Shown: piece after piece, positions 20,845 to 31,638 of the stretch
Position numbering within the stretch: the stretch's first letter is position 1
Layout of the letters: each line of letters begins with the position of its first letter
Assembly: GCA_964035575.1 (NCBI GenBank)
Contig: OZ037913.1
Coordinates: 992,001 to 1,056,000 of the forward strand
DNA from: Rhynchopus sp. YZ270_cl-10
Lineage: Eukaryota; Euglenozoa; Diplonemea; Diplonemida; Diplonemidae
Direction of reading: 5' to 3'
DNA: 64,000 bases
Program-made: the position numbers and the translations under genes
The notes under the pieces: model-generated
What the model was told of the DNA's origin: nothing
Database searches by the model: none
What the model saw: only the letters and a program-made list of their open reading frames with translations

Positions 20845-21787
20845 GACTGTGATTTTTGTTGTTTTTTTTTTTTTTCTTCGGAAAAAACAGAAAGAAAGAG
20901 AAAAATGAAAAATGCAAAATGCAAACAATGGCTTACCCTCACCCCGAGCAAACAGACTGGAAAGCATAACGAACAGCGCATACACAAACCCGCTCGCACG
21001 ATCCTTTTTTTCCCCAAGACATACATCAGATTCTGTCAAGCTTTTTTTCCCGCCCTTTCTGCTTGGTTTTCTTTGTGTTGGTGTACCCGAGGATGTGTTG
21101 CTATATCTTTTGGTCTTTTTTCGTTTTTTTTTAAAATGGCATTCGCTTCGCAGCGTTCTTTATTTGTCTCGTTGGGTCTCTCCCAGAGACAGACCGTTAC
21201 GGGAGCTGTGCTTTCCCTTTTTTTGTTTAGGTACATCCTATACATGCTAACCATATTTGTCAACAGGGATTTGTACTTCACGTCCAAAAAAAAATTTTTT
21301 TTAACGCAGCAACAGCATGGTTACGGGTACACCCAGTATTGTAGTCATGCACCAAGGTACATTCACAGAGGCTGCCGTAACTGTTTCAAGTCCCATTTTT
21401 TTTTCCAGGAGATACAAGAGAGGGGAGTGTCTGAAGTGCGCTGTTAGTTCCATGTGTTTCCTCTAGCAAATAATAGAAAAAAAAGGGGCAGCCATTTGGG
21501 GGGGATGGCTTATTGCTAAAGGTCATCGATGGGTTCTGTATGTTGTCTTTTTTGTGTTTTTTGGGGTTGTGTGTGTTTTTTATATGAAGATGGGAACATT
21601 ATTTGACATATTTGTTTATCCCTATACTTATATTGCTCAAAAAAATTTGCGCTTTCTTTATCGCAAGCCTGCATCCAAGCGATGCGCGTATATTTTTCAA
21701 CTTTACCATTTTTCCGATTTCTTTTTTTTTTTGTACAACGATATCTTAGATTCACAGGGGGAGGTTATTTCATCATTCCAAGAAGAA

Positions 21788-21823
21788 GGCGACTAAGCGC
21801 AGTTGAGGCTTAGGTTCGTCTTA
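21788..21823 (+). repeat. Family A hairpin A6
   Basis: CTAAGC...GCTTAG stem with an altered, larger loop, then GTTCGTCTTAC. Confidence 0.55.
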
Positions 21824-21900
21824 CAAAACTATTCTTTCAAGTTTTTCTTTCTTTATGATTTGCCTGGTTATTTTTTTTCTCTTTTTTTCATTTTGCACAA

Positions 21901-21932
21901 GGTGACTGAGCACAGTGCGCTTAGGTTCATCT
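21901..21932 (+). repeat. Family A hairpin A7
   Basis: GACTGAGC/GCTTAGGTTC with loop ACAGTGC; the GNRA loop is lost. Lies about 25 bases left of element T4. Confidence 0.5.
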
Positions 21933-21956
21933 GATGAAACTTTTTTTGCGTATATA

Positions 21957-22625
21957 CAGGGATTACGCTCCACGTGTGGAACGTATGGAAATCCATACGT
22001 GAATTGTTTTTGAAAAGGTGGAATCCATACGTGTCCATACGTGTCCATACGTAGGTAAGTTGGGTTTTGGATTGGGGCTGGGGTGGGGTAGGTGAGGAGT
22101 GGGGCTCCGCCCCCACCTCTCACCTACCCCCTACAGAATTCTATTTGTAGGAGACAATTTTCTACCGGAAAAGGAGCATGCAGCATGGCGAAAGAAAAAA
22201 GTAGCGTACCGTGCGCCTGCGGCGCTAGATTGCAATACACCCTTCCCATGACATAATAGGCAATTTTAAGCGCAATTTTTAGAAATGTTGCGTACCGTGG
22301 CTTCGCCAGAAACTTTCGTTTTAGCAAAATATGGAAGTAAAGTTTGCGGAACTGGACCATAGTTACCAACGAAAGTGTCATTTTATGTCAAGATTTTTTA
22401 AAAATGTTGCGTACCGTGGCTTCGCCAGGAACATTTGGATGCCATGACTGATGATTTCTCCAGTTCTTCGAACTTTCACAACCCTTCTCAACCAACTTTG
22501 CCAGGGAGAGCGCGCGCGAAGCGCGCGCGAAGCGCGCGCGGTTTTTAATTGTTTTTGCTTAGAATTGTACGTGTTGAAAATCCATACGTACTTTTTTTAT
22601 TTTTGGGGGAGCTGCGTAATCCCTG
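21957..22625. mobile_element. hAT-like non-autonomous element T4 with 8-bp TSD
   Basis: Ends CAGGGATTACGC / GCGTAATCCCTG. Flanked by CGTATATA at 21949-21956 and 22626-22633, a perfect 8-bp target-site duplication. CAGGG ends plus 8-bp duplications are diagnostic of hAT transposons. Subterminal TCCATACGT words lie at both ends. The interior core at about 22155-22440 is shared with T5 and T10, and a (GCGCGCGAA) palindrome lies at 22506-22540. 669 bases; no transposase. Confidence 0.9.
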
Positions 22626-22826
22626 CGTATATATTTTTTTTGTGTTTTGTACTACAGCTCTGCTTTTTCGATGTGTATTGTCCGGGAGGGCCCATCCATC
22701 CTCAAGATTGTTATCATTGTTCTACGATCAAGTGAGCGAGGCTCAAACTTTTTTTTTCTTTTTTTTTTTTATTGTTCAATTTCTCACAGACTCATCAGAG
22801 AGACTGAGAAACACTTTTTCTTAAAA

Positions 22827-22872
22827 GGTGACTTCGTACGAGAGGGCAACGAAAACGCTTAGGTTTATCTTA
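22827..22872 (+). repeat. Family A hairpin A8 (diverged)
   Basis: GGTGACTTCGTACGAGAGGG then CGCTTAGGTTTATCTTATC. Loop ACGAGAGG kept, stem rearranged. Confidence 0.45.
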
Positions 22873-23342
22873 TCAATCCCTTTTTTTTTCCTTTTTTTCT
22901 CTCTCTTTTTATTATGTGTCCCAAGCTTTTCTAAGGTTGGGACAGACATAACCACATAGGTCATATGATGTGATCCAGGGGGGTACGGACAACCCACGGG
23001 AGAACCACAGATAATCGGTTTGGTGATCACACCATCATACCAGAAGAACAGTAGTATCTTTGACCTCTTGTGCATGAGAGATATTGGATAAAAATATTCG
23101 AGAAAAAAAGGCCTTCTGCCTCATCCTTCGTAGATAAGGTGTGCCGTCTGTAAAACAATACATTTTTTCCCCCCCTATTGTAGAACGTTCTCTGTAGTTT
23201 CAGACAATTTTGTTGGTCGTACAGAAAAAAAGGGTTTATTTTAACTTTTTTTCTCTTTGATCCCCTCTATCTATTCTTCTACTCTGGCTATTCTTATTAT
23301 CTTCAGTTCTACACAAAAAAAAAGACAAAACAAACAAAAAAA

Positions 23343-25463
23343 ATGATGAACACCCGTGGACTTTCGCAGATCCAGCACAACAGCAGGCTGGACATCAGCC
23401 ACAACCCTCCCAGCGAGAAGCGTGCACGCGCGAACAAAATCATCTGCACGATTGGCCCGAAGACACAGAATGTTGAGTCGCTGAAGTCGCTTATGGTGTC
23501 TGGTCTGAGCTGTGTGCGGAACAACTTCTCCCATGGGACACATGAGTACCACACGAAGACCATCTCTAACGCACGCCAGGCTGCTAAGGAGCTTGGACGC
23601 AACGACATCTCCATTGCTTTGGACACCAAAGGACCAGAAATCCGCACCGGAAACTTCCCCGACGGCGAGCAGGTTCTCAACGTAGGTGACAAGGTGACGC
23701 TCACCACAGACAAAGCCTTCTACGACAAAGGCACCAAGGAGAAGTTCTACGTGGACTACGCGAACATCACAAAGGTCTGCACCAAGGGGCAAGGCATCTA
23801 CATCGATGACGGTCTTCTGGGGCTGGAGGTGGAGATAGTGGGCGAAGATACGTTGGAGTGTGTGGTGCGCAATGGGGCGCCTATCAGCAACCATAAGGGG
23901 GTGAACCTGCCGAACTGCAAGGTGGACCTGCCGGCAGTGACGGAGAAGGACAAACAGGACCTTCAGTTTGGTGCAGAGCAGAATGTGGACATGGTGTTTG
24001 CCTCGTTTATCCGCACTGCAGCTCAGGTGCAGGAGGTGCGTGATGCGCTGGGGGAGAAGGGCAAGCACATCCAAATCATTTCAAAGATTGAAAACGCGGA
24101 AGGCGTGCAAAACTTCGCGGAGATCCTGAAGGCGTCTGACGGCATCATGGTTGCTCGTGGAGATCTTGGTATTGAAATCCCTGCAGAGAAGGTCTTTGTT
24201 GCACAGAAGATGATGATCTCGCAGTGCAACCTTGCCGGAAAGCCGGTCATCTGCGCAACCCAAATGCTTGAGTCCATGACCAAGAACCCCAGACCCACCC
24301 GTGCAGAAGTGTCTGACGTTGCAAATGCCGTTCTCGACGGCGCTGACTGTGTCATGTTGAGTGGAGAAACCGCAAAGGGGGACTACCCAAACCAGTGTGT
24401 CGAAGTGATGGCGGACATCTGCGAGGAGGCGCAAGGGGCGACGCAGGAGACCATTATGTTCCAGTCGATTCGCCACTTCCAGAGCGATCTGCACACAGAG
24501 GTATGCTGATGTGGGGTTTGGGTGTGGATGTTTTTGGACAAACAAAAATTAACTTAAAGTGGAGATTGTGCAACCGAGGCAACTACATTACCCCAACAAT
24601 TTATCAACAGTGTCATCAAAAAAAAATAGTGGAGTTCATCTTCGGGTGTCTACACTAAAACAACCAAGTTTTCAAAAAAAAAAAAACAGTGGAGATTGCA
24701 CAGCTGTGGCAACACAACCGAGGCAACTACACTACTCCAACAATTTATCAAAAAAAATTAACATTGCAGGAATCGATCGCAGCAAGCTCCGTGAACACCG
24801 CCTTCGAGCTCCGTGCACGTTGCATCATTGTGCTGACAAACTCCGGGAAGACGGCACGCCTCATTGCAAAGTACCGCCCCCCGTGCCCGATCTTCTGTGT
24901 GACACGTACCCCGCATGTATGTCAGAACTTTCCTTTTTGCACATCCCAAAACCCCCCCGAGGAAACGCAAATGCGAAGAAAAAGCATGGCTGCTATCCCT
25001 TGGTGGTGGTCTAAAGTCAAATAAAATTAAAGACCCTTTTTGTTGCATTTGCATCATTGTTGATAGTCCTGAAACCATGAATTGAAGGATTCAACACATC
25101 ACAACCAACACAGACCGCACGCCAGCTGTCGATCACACGCGCGACGCACAGCATCCTTTTCGAAGGAGAGGACCCTGACAGAACCAAGCGCATCAATTCC
25201 GCGATTGAGGTATACGACTCGCTCTTCTCAAATATTCAAAAACAAAAAATCCAATTTTTCCACAGGGGCTGAAGTCTGAGGGATACCTGAGCGCAGGACA
25301 CAAGGTGATTCTGGTGCACGCTGACAAGGAGACTTCTGGTATGTCCCAGCAAACTGCCAACTGTTATTATTTTATTCTGTTGTTACGTGCGTGTGTTTTT
25401 TTCAACTTTCCAAAAAAAGCCAACACAGGTTTCGCAAACCAGACACGTGTTATCGAAGTTTGA
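23343..25463 (+). CDS. Pyruvate kinase (5 exons)
   Basis: Exons 23343-24500, 24770-24916, 25114-25209, 25266-25338 and about 25429-25463 join to 502 residues, normal for the family. Cytosolic; catalyses ADP + phosphoenolpyruvate to ATP + pyruvate, the last step of glycolysis. Visible: N-terminal [27 protein letters not shown], substrate-binding [14 protein letters not shown] (catalytic Lys), [37 protein letters not shown] and GETAKGDYP. The C-domain is encoded by the four small exons. Two Met codons are adjacent (23343, 23346). Introns of 55-270 nt; intron 1 holds three E/F repeats. Confidence 0.95.
24559..24606 (+). repeat. Family E repeat (copy E2, in intron)
   Basis: GTGGAGATTGTGCAACCGAG then GCAACTACATTACCCCAACA. 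Short form, pyruvate kinase intron 1. Confidence 0.6.
24629..24680 (+). repeat. Family F repeat (copy F2, in intron)
   Basis: GTGGAGTTCATCTTCGGGTG then TCTACACTAAAACAACCAAG and a TTTTCAAAAAA tail. Confidence 0.65.
24689..24757 (+). repeat. Family E repeat (copy E3, in intron)
   Basis: Full-length form: GTGGAG, hairpin TTGC-ACAGCTGT-GGCAA, ACACAACCGAGGCAACTACA, CTACTCCAACAATTTATC and an A run. The intron 3' splice site follows 12 bases later. Confidence 0.65.
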
Positions 25464-25614
25464 GCCTCTGATACACTGCACGCTGCCTGACGCATAGTTC
25501 CCACATCCCAAGCGAGAAAAAAGGGTGCGGCTGGGAAGTTAGTAGCGCAGTGGATAGTGGGTGATGGGGATGCAAACAGAATCTCTCTCTTTTTTTTTTT
25601 TTTTTTTTGTGTTG

Positions 25615-26430
25615 CAGGGTTTTTTCTAGGATTTTTTTTTTCAGATCTGGGGGGGGACGCAAAAAAACCACCCAAAAAAATTTTTTTTTTCGCAGGTGCA
25701 AGCAGGGTTTCCGCTTATCTTCATGAAAATTTTTTCCAAAACCGTGAAGATATGTCCAAAAAGGGGTCAACATTTTTTTTTCGCGCTCCGCACAAAAAAG
25801 TCCGTTCATTTCACGTAAATACGTGATGACGTGGGATGATAACGTACATCAAGAACCAAACCAACCCTTTTTCTCATGTTCATTCTGCACGGAACTTTCC
25901 CTCAGTACAAGAAGAAACAGCGGTCATGATATCAGAACTTTGTGGCGAAGCCACGGTACGCAACATTTCAAAAAATTGTGACCTAAAATTGAACATTTTT
26001 ACAGCCAAACTATGGTAGAGGGCTGTGGGATTCCGCTCATTAAGTTTTGAGTTGCGCCGCAGGCGCACGGTACGCTAGTTTTTTTATATTTTTGCCGATG
26101 CCTTATTCTCACTCTTTGTTCGGTCCGTCAAAGATTGAGTGAATTGGGGGCACGGTCTGAAACTTCACCTCGCTATATCCTCTTCACAATGATGCCAGGA
26201 AGGGATAAGACGCGCTTCGCGCGCGCTCAACTTCCTGCCCCCCCCCTTTTTTTCTGGTGCGGGTTACGTACGTGGTGTCCCAAATGGGGGTCTGTGCGGG
26301 TGACCCCAACCACCCCCCATATCCTTTTTTTCCCAAGTCAAAATGCGTCCCCCCCCGGGGGGGGACGCGTTTCCCCCCAAAATCTGGGGGGGGACGCCGT
26401 CCCCCCCCGCGCCCCCTAGAAAAAACCCTG
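25615..26430. mobile_element. hAT-like non-autonomous element T5
   Basis: Perfect 15-base terminal inverted repeats CAGGGTTTTTTCTAG / CTAGAAAAAACCCTG. Flanked by TGTTG at 25610-25614 and 26431-26435; the duplication is 5 bp, shorter than the 8 bp usual for hAT. GGGGGGGGACGC words lie inside both ends. The shared core lies at about 25925-26080 in reverse orientation relative to T4 and T10. 816 bases, no transposase. Starts about 150 bases after the pyruvate kinase stop. Confidence 0.85.
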
Positions 26431-27330
26431 TGTTGGTGACTAAACTCCGCGCTGTGAGGGCAGAGAGCCAGAGAGGCATAGGGGGTCATATAACCAACTT
26501 TCTTGTTTCATTGTTCCCCTCTTGTTAGGAGAGTTTGCCAATTCTCGCAAAATTCAAAAAAAAAAAAAAAAAAAAAGAAACAAAAATCGGCCAACATTCA
26601 GATCTTAGTTCCCACTGTAGTTTGTCGACAACAAAAAAAGAAGAAAACAAACCATACACGTTATGCACCCCAGTGGGGAAAAGGGCCGGATTTTTTTAAC
26701 CCCGTTTTTCTCACGCTGCAGTTCTCCTTCCTGGGGCAAAAAAAAAAACAAACAAAAAAAAAAAACAGATTTGTTTTTATGTAATGGCATTCAGTACATT
26801 GCCACCTCTTCTAACTTTTATTGATTTTTTCGTTTTTTGTTTTTTCCCTGCCTAACCTAGTTGAAGAGGGGGGAGGAAATACGATTGTTGTTTCTGGATT
26901 CAAGAAAATCCAGTTAATTCCGCACAAAAAAAAAAAAAAAAAAAACTAACAAACATGGCAGCAGTCAACATGACTTCTGTCTATTTTGGGATGTCTTGAT
27001 TTTCATATTTTTTTTATATATTTTGCTGTGATTTGTTGTTGTTGTGATGCGCATTTTGTTGATTGTGTGTGTGTGCCAAAACTTGCTTTTTTTTCACCCC
27101 CAGTCACATACCTACGAGCGTATGTGCCATACTATTTAGTCTGTTCACGCTTCTCCTTTTTGTGCCTTTTTTTTTAAAGTCAAAAAATTTTTAAAGTTGC
27201 GATTTTTCGTTGTTTCTCAGTCACACAATACGTATTTTAAAAAAAATCTCTCGGGGGAATAGCATTTCTGGTACGGTTGCCAAATATAACACCAGCGGTG
27301 TCGGAGGAAAAAAAAATTAAACCATTGAAA

Positions 27331-27403
27331 GTGGAGAATTGCACAACTGTGGCAACACAACCGAGGCAACTACACTACTCCAACAAATTATCGAGAAAAA
27401 AAA
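27331..27403 (+). repeat. Family E repeat (copy E4)
   Basis: GTGGAGAATTGCACAACTGT and GGCAACACAACCGAGGCAAC; full-length form with an A-rich tail. Confidence 0.65.
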
Positions 27404-27420
27404 GCATTTTGATTATTACA

Positions 27421-27450
27421 GGTTGCTAAGCAAGACTCAGGTTTGTCTTA
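27421..27450 (+). repeat. Family A-like repeat A9 (diverged)
   Basis: GGTTGCTAAGCAAGACTCAG then GTTTGTCTTATCAACC. Stem reduced; the tail is family-like. Confidence 0.35.
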
Positions 27451-28082
27451 TCAACCTTTTCTTTACACTTTCTGTTGGCCCGCAGATTGTCGATATACAA
27501 CAAACAAAAAAAATGATTTTTCTCTTTTTTTCCCTGTTTCTTTTACATACCTACCAAGTGGTGTCGTTCACACCCCGTTGTGCTCTCGAATTCCAAATGA
27601 TTTTCAATACTTCGCAACGGGGTAAAGCATTGCTTCCCCATTCCCCTCCAATCCCCTTTCTCTCAGCAATCGTGCAAATTTATACTATCGTCCATTTTGT
27701 GTAAAATTGGTGAAAAATATGGTGTTTTTTTTTCACTATTTTTCAGCCAATACTTCTTTCTTTTTTCAACAAGCGTGCAGACCACTCACCGTTTCCGGAT
27801 AATCAAAAAGCTTCTCCCCACCTTTTTATTGAGTTTCTGAATTTTCGGAAAAAAATTTAGTTACTTTTTTTCGGGGGGTATGTCGAATTATCACAACATG
27901 CTTTTCCACAACGGAAAACTACAGTCCCTCATACGCTTCTGCGAGGGGGGTCATTATAACACCCTGATGATTAAAAAGCGGGGGAGAAAAAATGGTGTTT
28001 TTTTTGCATACAAAACAAGACAAAATCTACGTCACAGTAAAACAACAACCACACACACACACACCCTAACACAAAACGTCTC

Positions 28083-28120
28083 GATGAAGGGTGCGACATG
28101 CCTCAAGGCACGTTCATCTT
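28083..28120 (+). repeat. Family A-like hairpin A21
   Basis: GATGAA/TTCATC outer stem and GTGC/GCAC inner stem around a non-GNRA loop, followed by CTTTTCAAG and a T run. Confidence 0.55.
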
Positions 28121-28703
28121 TTCAAGTTTTTTTTTTTTCGTATTTTTTTCCCCCCTCCCCTCATTGCTCTCCTATAGTATTGGAACGGTATGGGAAACGC
28201 GCCAAAATACTACTACAAAAACATAACAAAACAAAACGATTTGCAACATTACGTTCCCCCCCTTCTTGCTTGCTGCACCTCCAGGAGTGTTTTGATTTAC
28301 CCCCAATTCTCCTCCCAACATTAACATTGGACTGCGGGTCAGCGTGGTGAGAGGGGAAAAAAAAGGAAGCAAAAATGAAAAGCGGAAAAAAACGATTTTT
28401 TTTTTATAAATGCGCTATCGAAATCGCAATATAAAAAAAAGAAGAAAAAAAACATTGCGACAAACCGCGTATCTTTTCCAAAAAAAAAAAAAATACCTAA
28501 AAAAAGCACACTTTTTCCTCTCATAACTTCCCCTTTCTCTCCCCTCCTCGAATGGTAGAAAACCTAGGGTCAGCAAAAAAAAAAAACCCCCAAAAACCTC
28601 ACAAAAATCATAAAAAAACCCACCTTGCATCACTGTCCCCTCCCTCTCTCTCCAACCTATACCTTCAGCCTGTGGATAACCGTTTTTTTAACAGCGGTAC
28701 ACA

Positions 28704-31486
28704 ATGGGGCGTGAACGGAGTAGAGAACGTGACCGTGATCGGGATAGGGGGCGGGATCGTGAACGTGATAGAGGGGGGGGTCGGGATCGGGATAGGGACA
28801 GGGACAGAAGAGATCGTGAGAGAGACAGGGATCGTGACAGAGACAGAGAGCGCGAGCCTCGCAGCGAGAGAAGCAGACGCAGGCAGTCCGTGTCACGTTC
28901 TGCATCGCGCAGCCCGCCGCGGAGACGTCGCCGATCGTCGTCCGAAGACAGGTAATGTGCCCGTGCTTGCACCCCACCCACCACCAAGTAGATCCAGGCG
29001 ACTCGCAGAGACCAGATCGAGGATCAGCACTGCCGGCAAGTATGACAAAACACCCCCCCTTTAGAGAGGCAGCTCATCGTTACGTTGTTTTGGGAAATTG
29101 TTCATTGAAGGGGGGTTTTTTTTTTGATAAATTGTTGGAGTAGTGTAGGTCGGTTGTGTTTGCCACAGTTGTGTAATCTCCATTGTTATGATTTTGAATT
29201 ATAATTTGGAATGAAAGGTGTTCCCCAAATGTGGATGGGTCATCTGTTTTGATTGGTTGTGTCGATATTCCGTACCCTACAGAGAAATGCGAGCCATGGC
29301 GCAGGTCGGACCCAGCCTGCAGGACAAAATGGAGCAAATCAAACTGGAAGAAGGTGTGTGACGTCAAGATTTTCAGAAAACACAGCAAAGCTAGGATTTT
29401 TTTTTTCTGACAAATATTTACATTCCTAATTCAAAGGCTCCCGCCTGCGGGAACTGAAAAGGAAGAAGGAGTCTGAACTTGCGCAGGAGGAGAAGGAAAA
29501 GGACGAACTGGCAAGCATCCTTAGCGAGTTCTCAGGTATGTTGACCTCTTTTCAAAAAAAAAAAAAAACAATGCACTCTGTTCACTTCTCCCTCTCTCTC
29601 CCTGTCTCTCTTTCTTTAATGTTTTTTTTTTGCTCATTTGCAGCAACCAAAAAAGAGTCTGCCCCGAAGTTCGTCAGCAGCAAGACGCGCATTGTGAATG
29701 GCGTAGCGCAGGACGATTGGGAGAAGCGCAAGGAGCCGCAGGAGCATGCCCCGAAGGCTCCACCACGTGTTGTTCCGCAGCATCACCACCACCATCACCA
29801 CCACCCACCTCCGCCGTTGCACCACCACCACCACCACCACCATCATCCACCTCCACCGCTTCAGCACCACCACCACCACCATCACCACCCTCCTCCGTTG
29901 CTGCATCACCACCACCACCACCATCATCAGCCGCCACACCATCACCACCACCACCATCACCCTCCATTGCCACACCCCCAGCATCACCACCACCACCACC
30001 ACCATCATCCACCTCCGCCGTTGCATCACCACCATCACCATCACCATCAGCCGCCACACCACCACCACCACCGTGCGCCCCCAAGGAGGGGGAGGAACGA
30101 ACGGTCGCAGAGTGTGTCGTCGTACTCAAGCAGCAGGGAGAGTAGAAGTCGGAGCAGAAGCCCGCAGAAGAGGAGACGGAGGAGCAAAAGCGTGTCGTCA
30201 TCTTCGAGTCGGTCGTCGTCGAGGGAAAAGCGGCGGCAACGGAAGGCGACGAAGACAAGCAAATTCCATGCTGCCCCTCCCTCTATTCCAGGCCTGAAAG
30301 AGGTCTTGGATCCGGTCTCCGTTGGGAACGTTCCGGATGAAACCCAGACGCTCTCCCTCAGTGCGGCGGGAAGGCTTACTGTCCCTCAGATTCTCCAAGC
30401 TAGTGTCAAATTCGGTCCGATCGCGGCGTGTACGGTGACAAAGGAGGGGCTGTCGTGCACGGCGACGGTGGTCTTCATGGAGCGTGCAGGGTACGAAGCC
30501 GCGCTGTCTGCGTTCATGTCAGCGGACATCGAAGGGGTGAAGGTGGTCTCCGAGGCATGTGTACCTACCCGCATTCCGGTGGTGCCGTACTACATTGAGG
30601 TAGCCCATTTGAATGAAAAGGAACTGTCCGAAAAGCACCCAAATTTGCCTATTGTACGGGTAAATCTAAAGCTTGAACCGGTCAAACGGGTTCTCATGGA
30701 TAAAGTAGCCGCCTATGTGGTGAAGTACGGAAAACAATTCGAGCTTGGCATTGCGGCGCGCGAAGTGGACAATCCTTGCTTCGGTTTCCTCCGCACCCCG
30801 TACACCAGCAAGGAGCATACCTACTATAAATGGCGTCTATACTCCATGCTGCGAGGCGACACGCTGCAGAAGTGGCGGACCGCCCCCTTTCAGATGTTCC
30901 TTGGCGGGGCAGTGTGGATTCCTCCGCCGTGTACAGGAGAGTTTCTGCCGCAGCTATCACGCCTCAACGATGCAAAGAGAGAAGAGCTCTTTGGCGTACT
31001 ACGGGGTATGGACAGTGCAGTGGGGTCGGTACGTGACGCGATGATCTTCTGCCTAGACAATGCAAAGTTCGCAGGCGACATTGTTCACATCCTTTACGAC
31101 TCCATGTCTCTCTACGGAACTCCTTGGCGTGTCCGTGTCAGCCGTCTTTACGTTCTGTCCGACGTCCTCTTCAATGCCTCCAGCTCCGCACCCCACGCCG
31201 CAGGCTTCACGTCGCACATCGAAGAAAGACTTCCCTTTGTCATCAAATTCTTCAAAGAATCCGTAAAAAGTCTTTCCACAGAAGAAGCGGATCTCTGTGT
31301 CAAAGCAGTTCTCGAAGTGATGACGGAATGGAGAAGGTATGTTATTATTTTCAAAAATGTGGAAACAAAGCAATTTTTTTTTTTCAAAAAAAAAATACCA
31401 AAAATAATAATAAACACAGGTGGGATGTGTTCCCAGAGGACTTCCTTTCTAGTCTGGTCGGGATTATTGACCCCTCTGCGGTCTAG
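28704..31486 (+). CDS. U2SURP: U2 snRNP-associated SR140/U2SURP homologue (5 exons)
   Basis: Exons 28704-28951, 29283-29353, 29437-29535, 29644-31336 and 31420-31486 give 725 residues. Order: Arg-Asp/Arg-Glu repeats then an RS-like stretch (residues 1-82), a charged helix, a His/Pro-rich tract (29775-30075), a second RS tract, an RRM-like domain opening SVGNVPDETQTL, a SURP module with the SR140 hallmark FQMFLGGAVWIPPP, and a CID-type helical repeat domain reaching the C-terminus. The RRM-SURP-CID order identifies SR140, which acts with the 17S U2 snRNP in nuclear pre-mRNA splicing. In animal SR140 the RS region is C-terminal; here it is N-terminal. Intron 1 holds an inverted family E repeat. 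Confidence 0.88.
29117..29182 (-). repeat. Family E repeat (copy E5, inverted, in intron)
   Basis: Reverse complement of the full-length E form, so its A tail appears as a T run at the left. Located in U2SURP intron 1, antisense to the gene. Confidence 0.65.
29775..30075 (+). repeat. CAC/CCA-rich tandem repeat encoding His-Pro tract
   Basis: About 300 bases of imperfect units of roughly 30-50 bases, made of CAC/CAT runs broken by CCACCTCC(G/A)CC. In frame it reads runs of 6-9 His separated by PPPPL- or QPP-type spacers. All frames on both strands stay open, producing long spurious ORFs. Confidence 0.8.
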
Positions 31487-31638
31487 ACAACCCGATTTTT
31501 TGGGAGATTCGGGTTCAAAAAACGGTTTCAAAAAAAACGCCTCCTTTTTCCCCTTCTCACACTTCCCCCTCTTCCCCTCCTCTCCTCCTCCCTCTCTCCC
31601 TCCCTTCACTCAAAAAAACTCAAGAAAAAAAACACAAA

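Larger units (their letters stand above)
20110..23342. other. Large repeat-filled intergenic region
   Basis: 3.2 kb without a credible gene. Holds T3, T4 and family A copies at 21788, 21901 and 22827. The rest, including 22880-23250, is T-rich low-complexity sequence and an AT-rich leader for pyruvate kinase. Confidence 0.6.
25464..28703. other. Large repeat-filled intergenic region
   Basis: 3.2 kb without a credible gene. T5 occupies 25615-26430. 26440-27320 is AT-rich with long A runs and shows no structure I can name. E4, A9 and A21 follow. 28300-28560 is A-rich low complexity, then a pyrimidine-rich leader for U2SURP. Confidence 0.6.

Noticed and set aside
20647-21447. 266-codon plus-strand open frame across the right end of T3
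   Set aside because: Phe/Lys-rich translation of T and A runs crossing an element boundary; no motif and no codon bias.
26135-26439. Possible protein-coding genes inside element T5
   Set aside because: Open frames come from C- and G-runs at the element end; no transposase motif.
29630-30297. Overlapping long ORFs in other frames and on the minus strand
   Set aside because: Produced by the CAC/CCA repeat, which is open in all frames; the U2SURP frame is fixed by flanking domains and splice phases.
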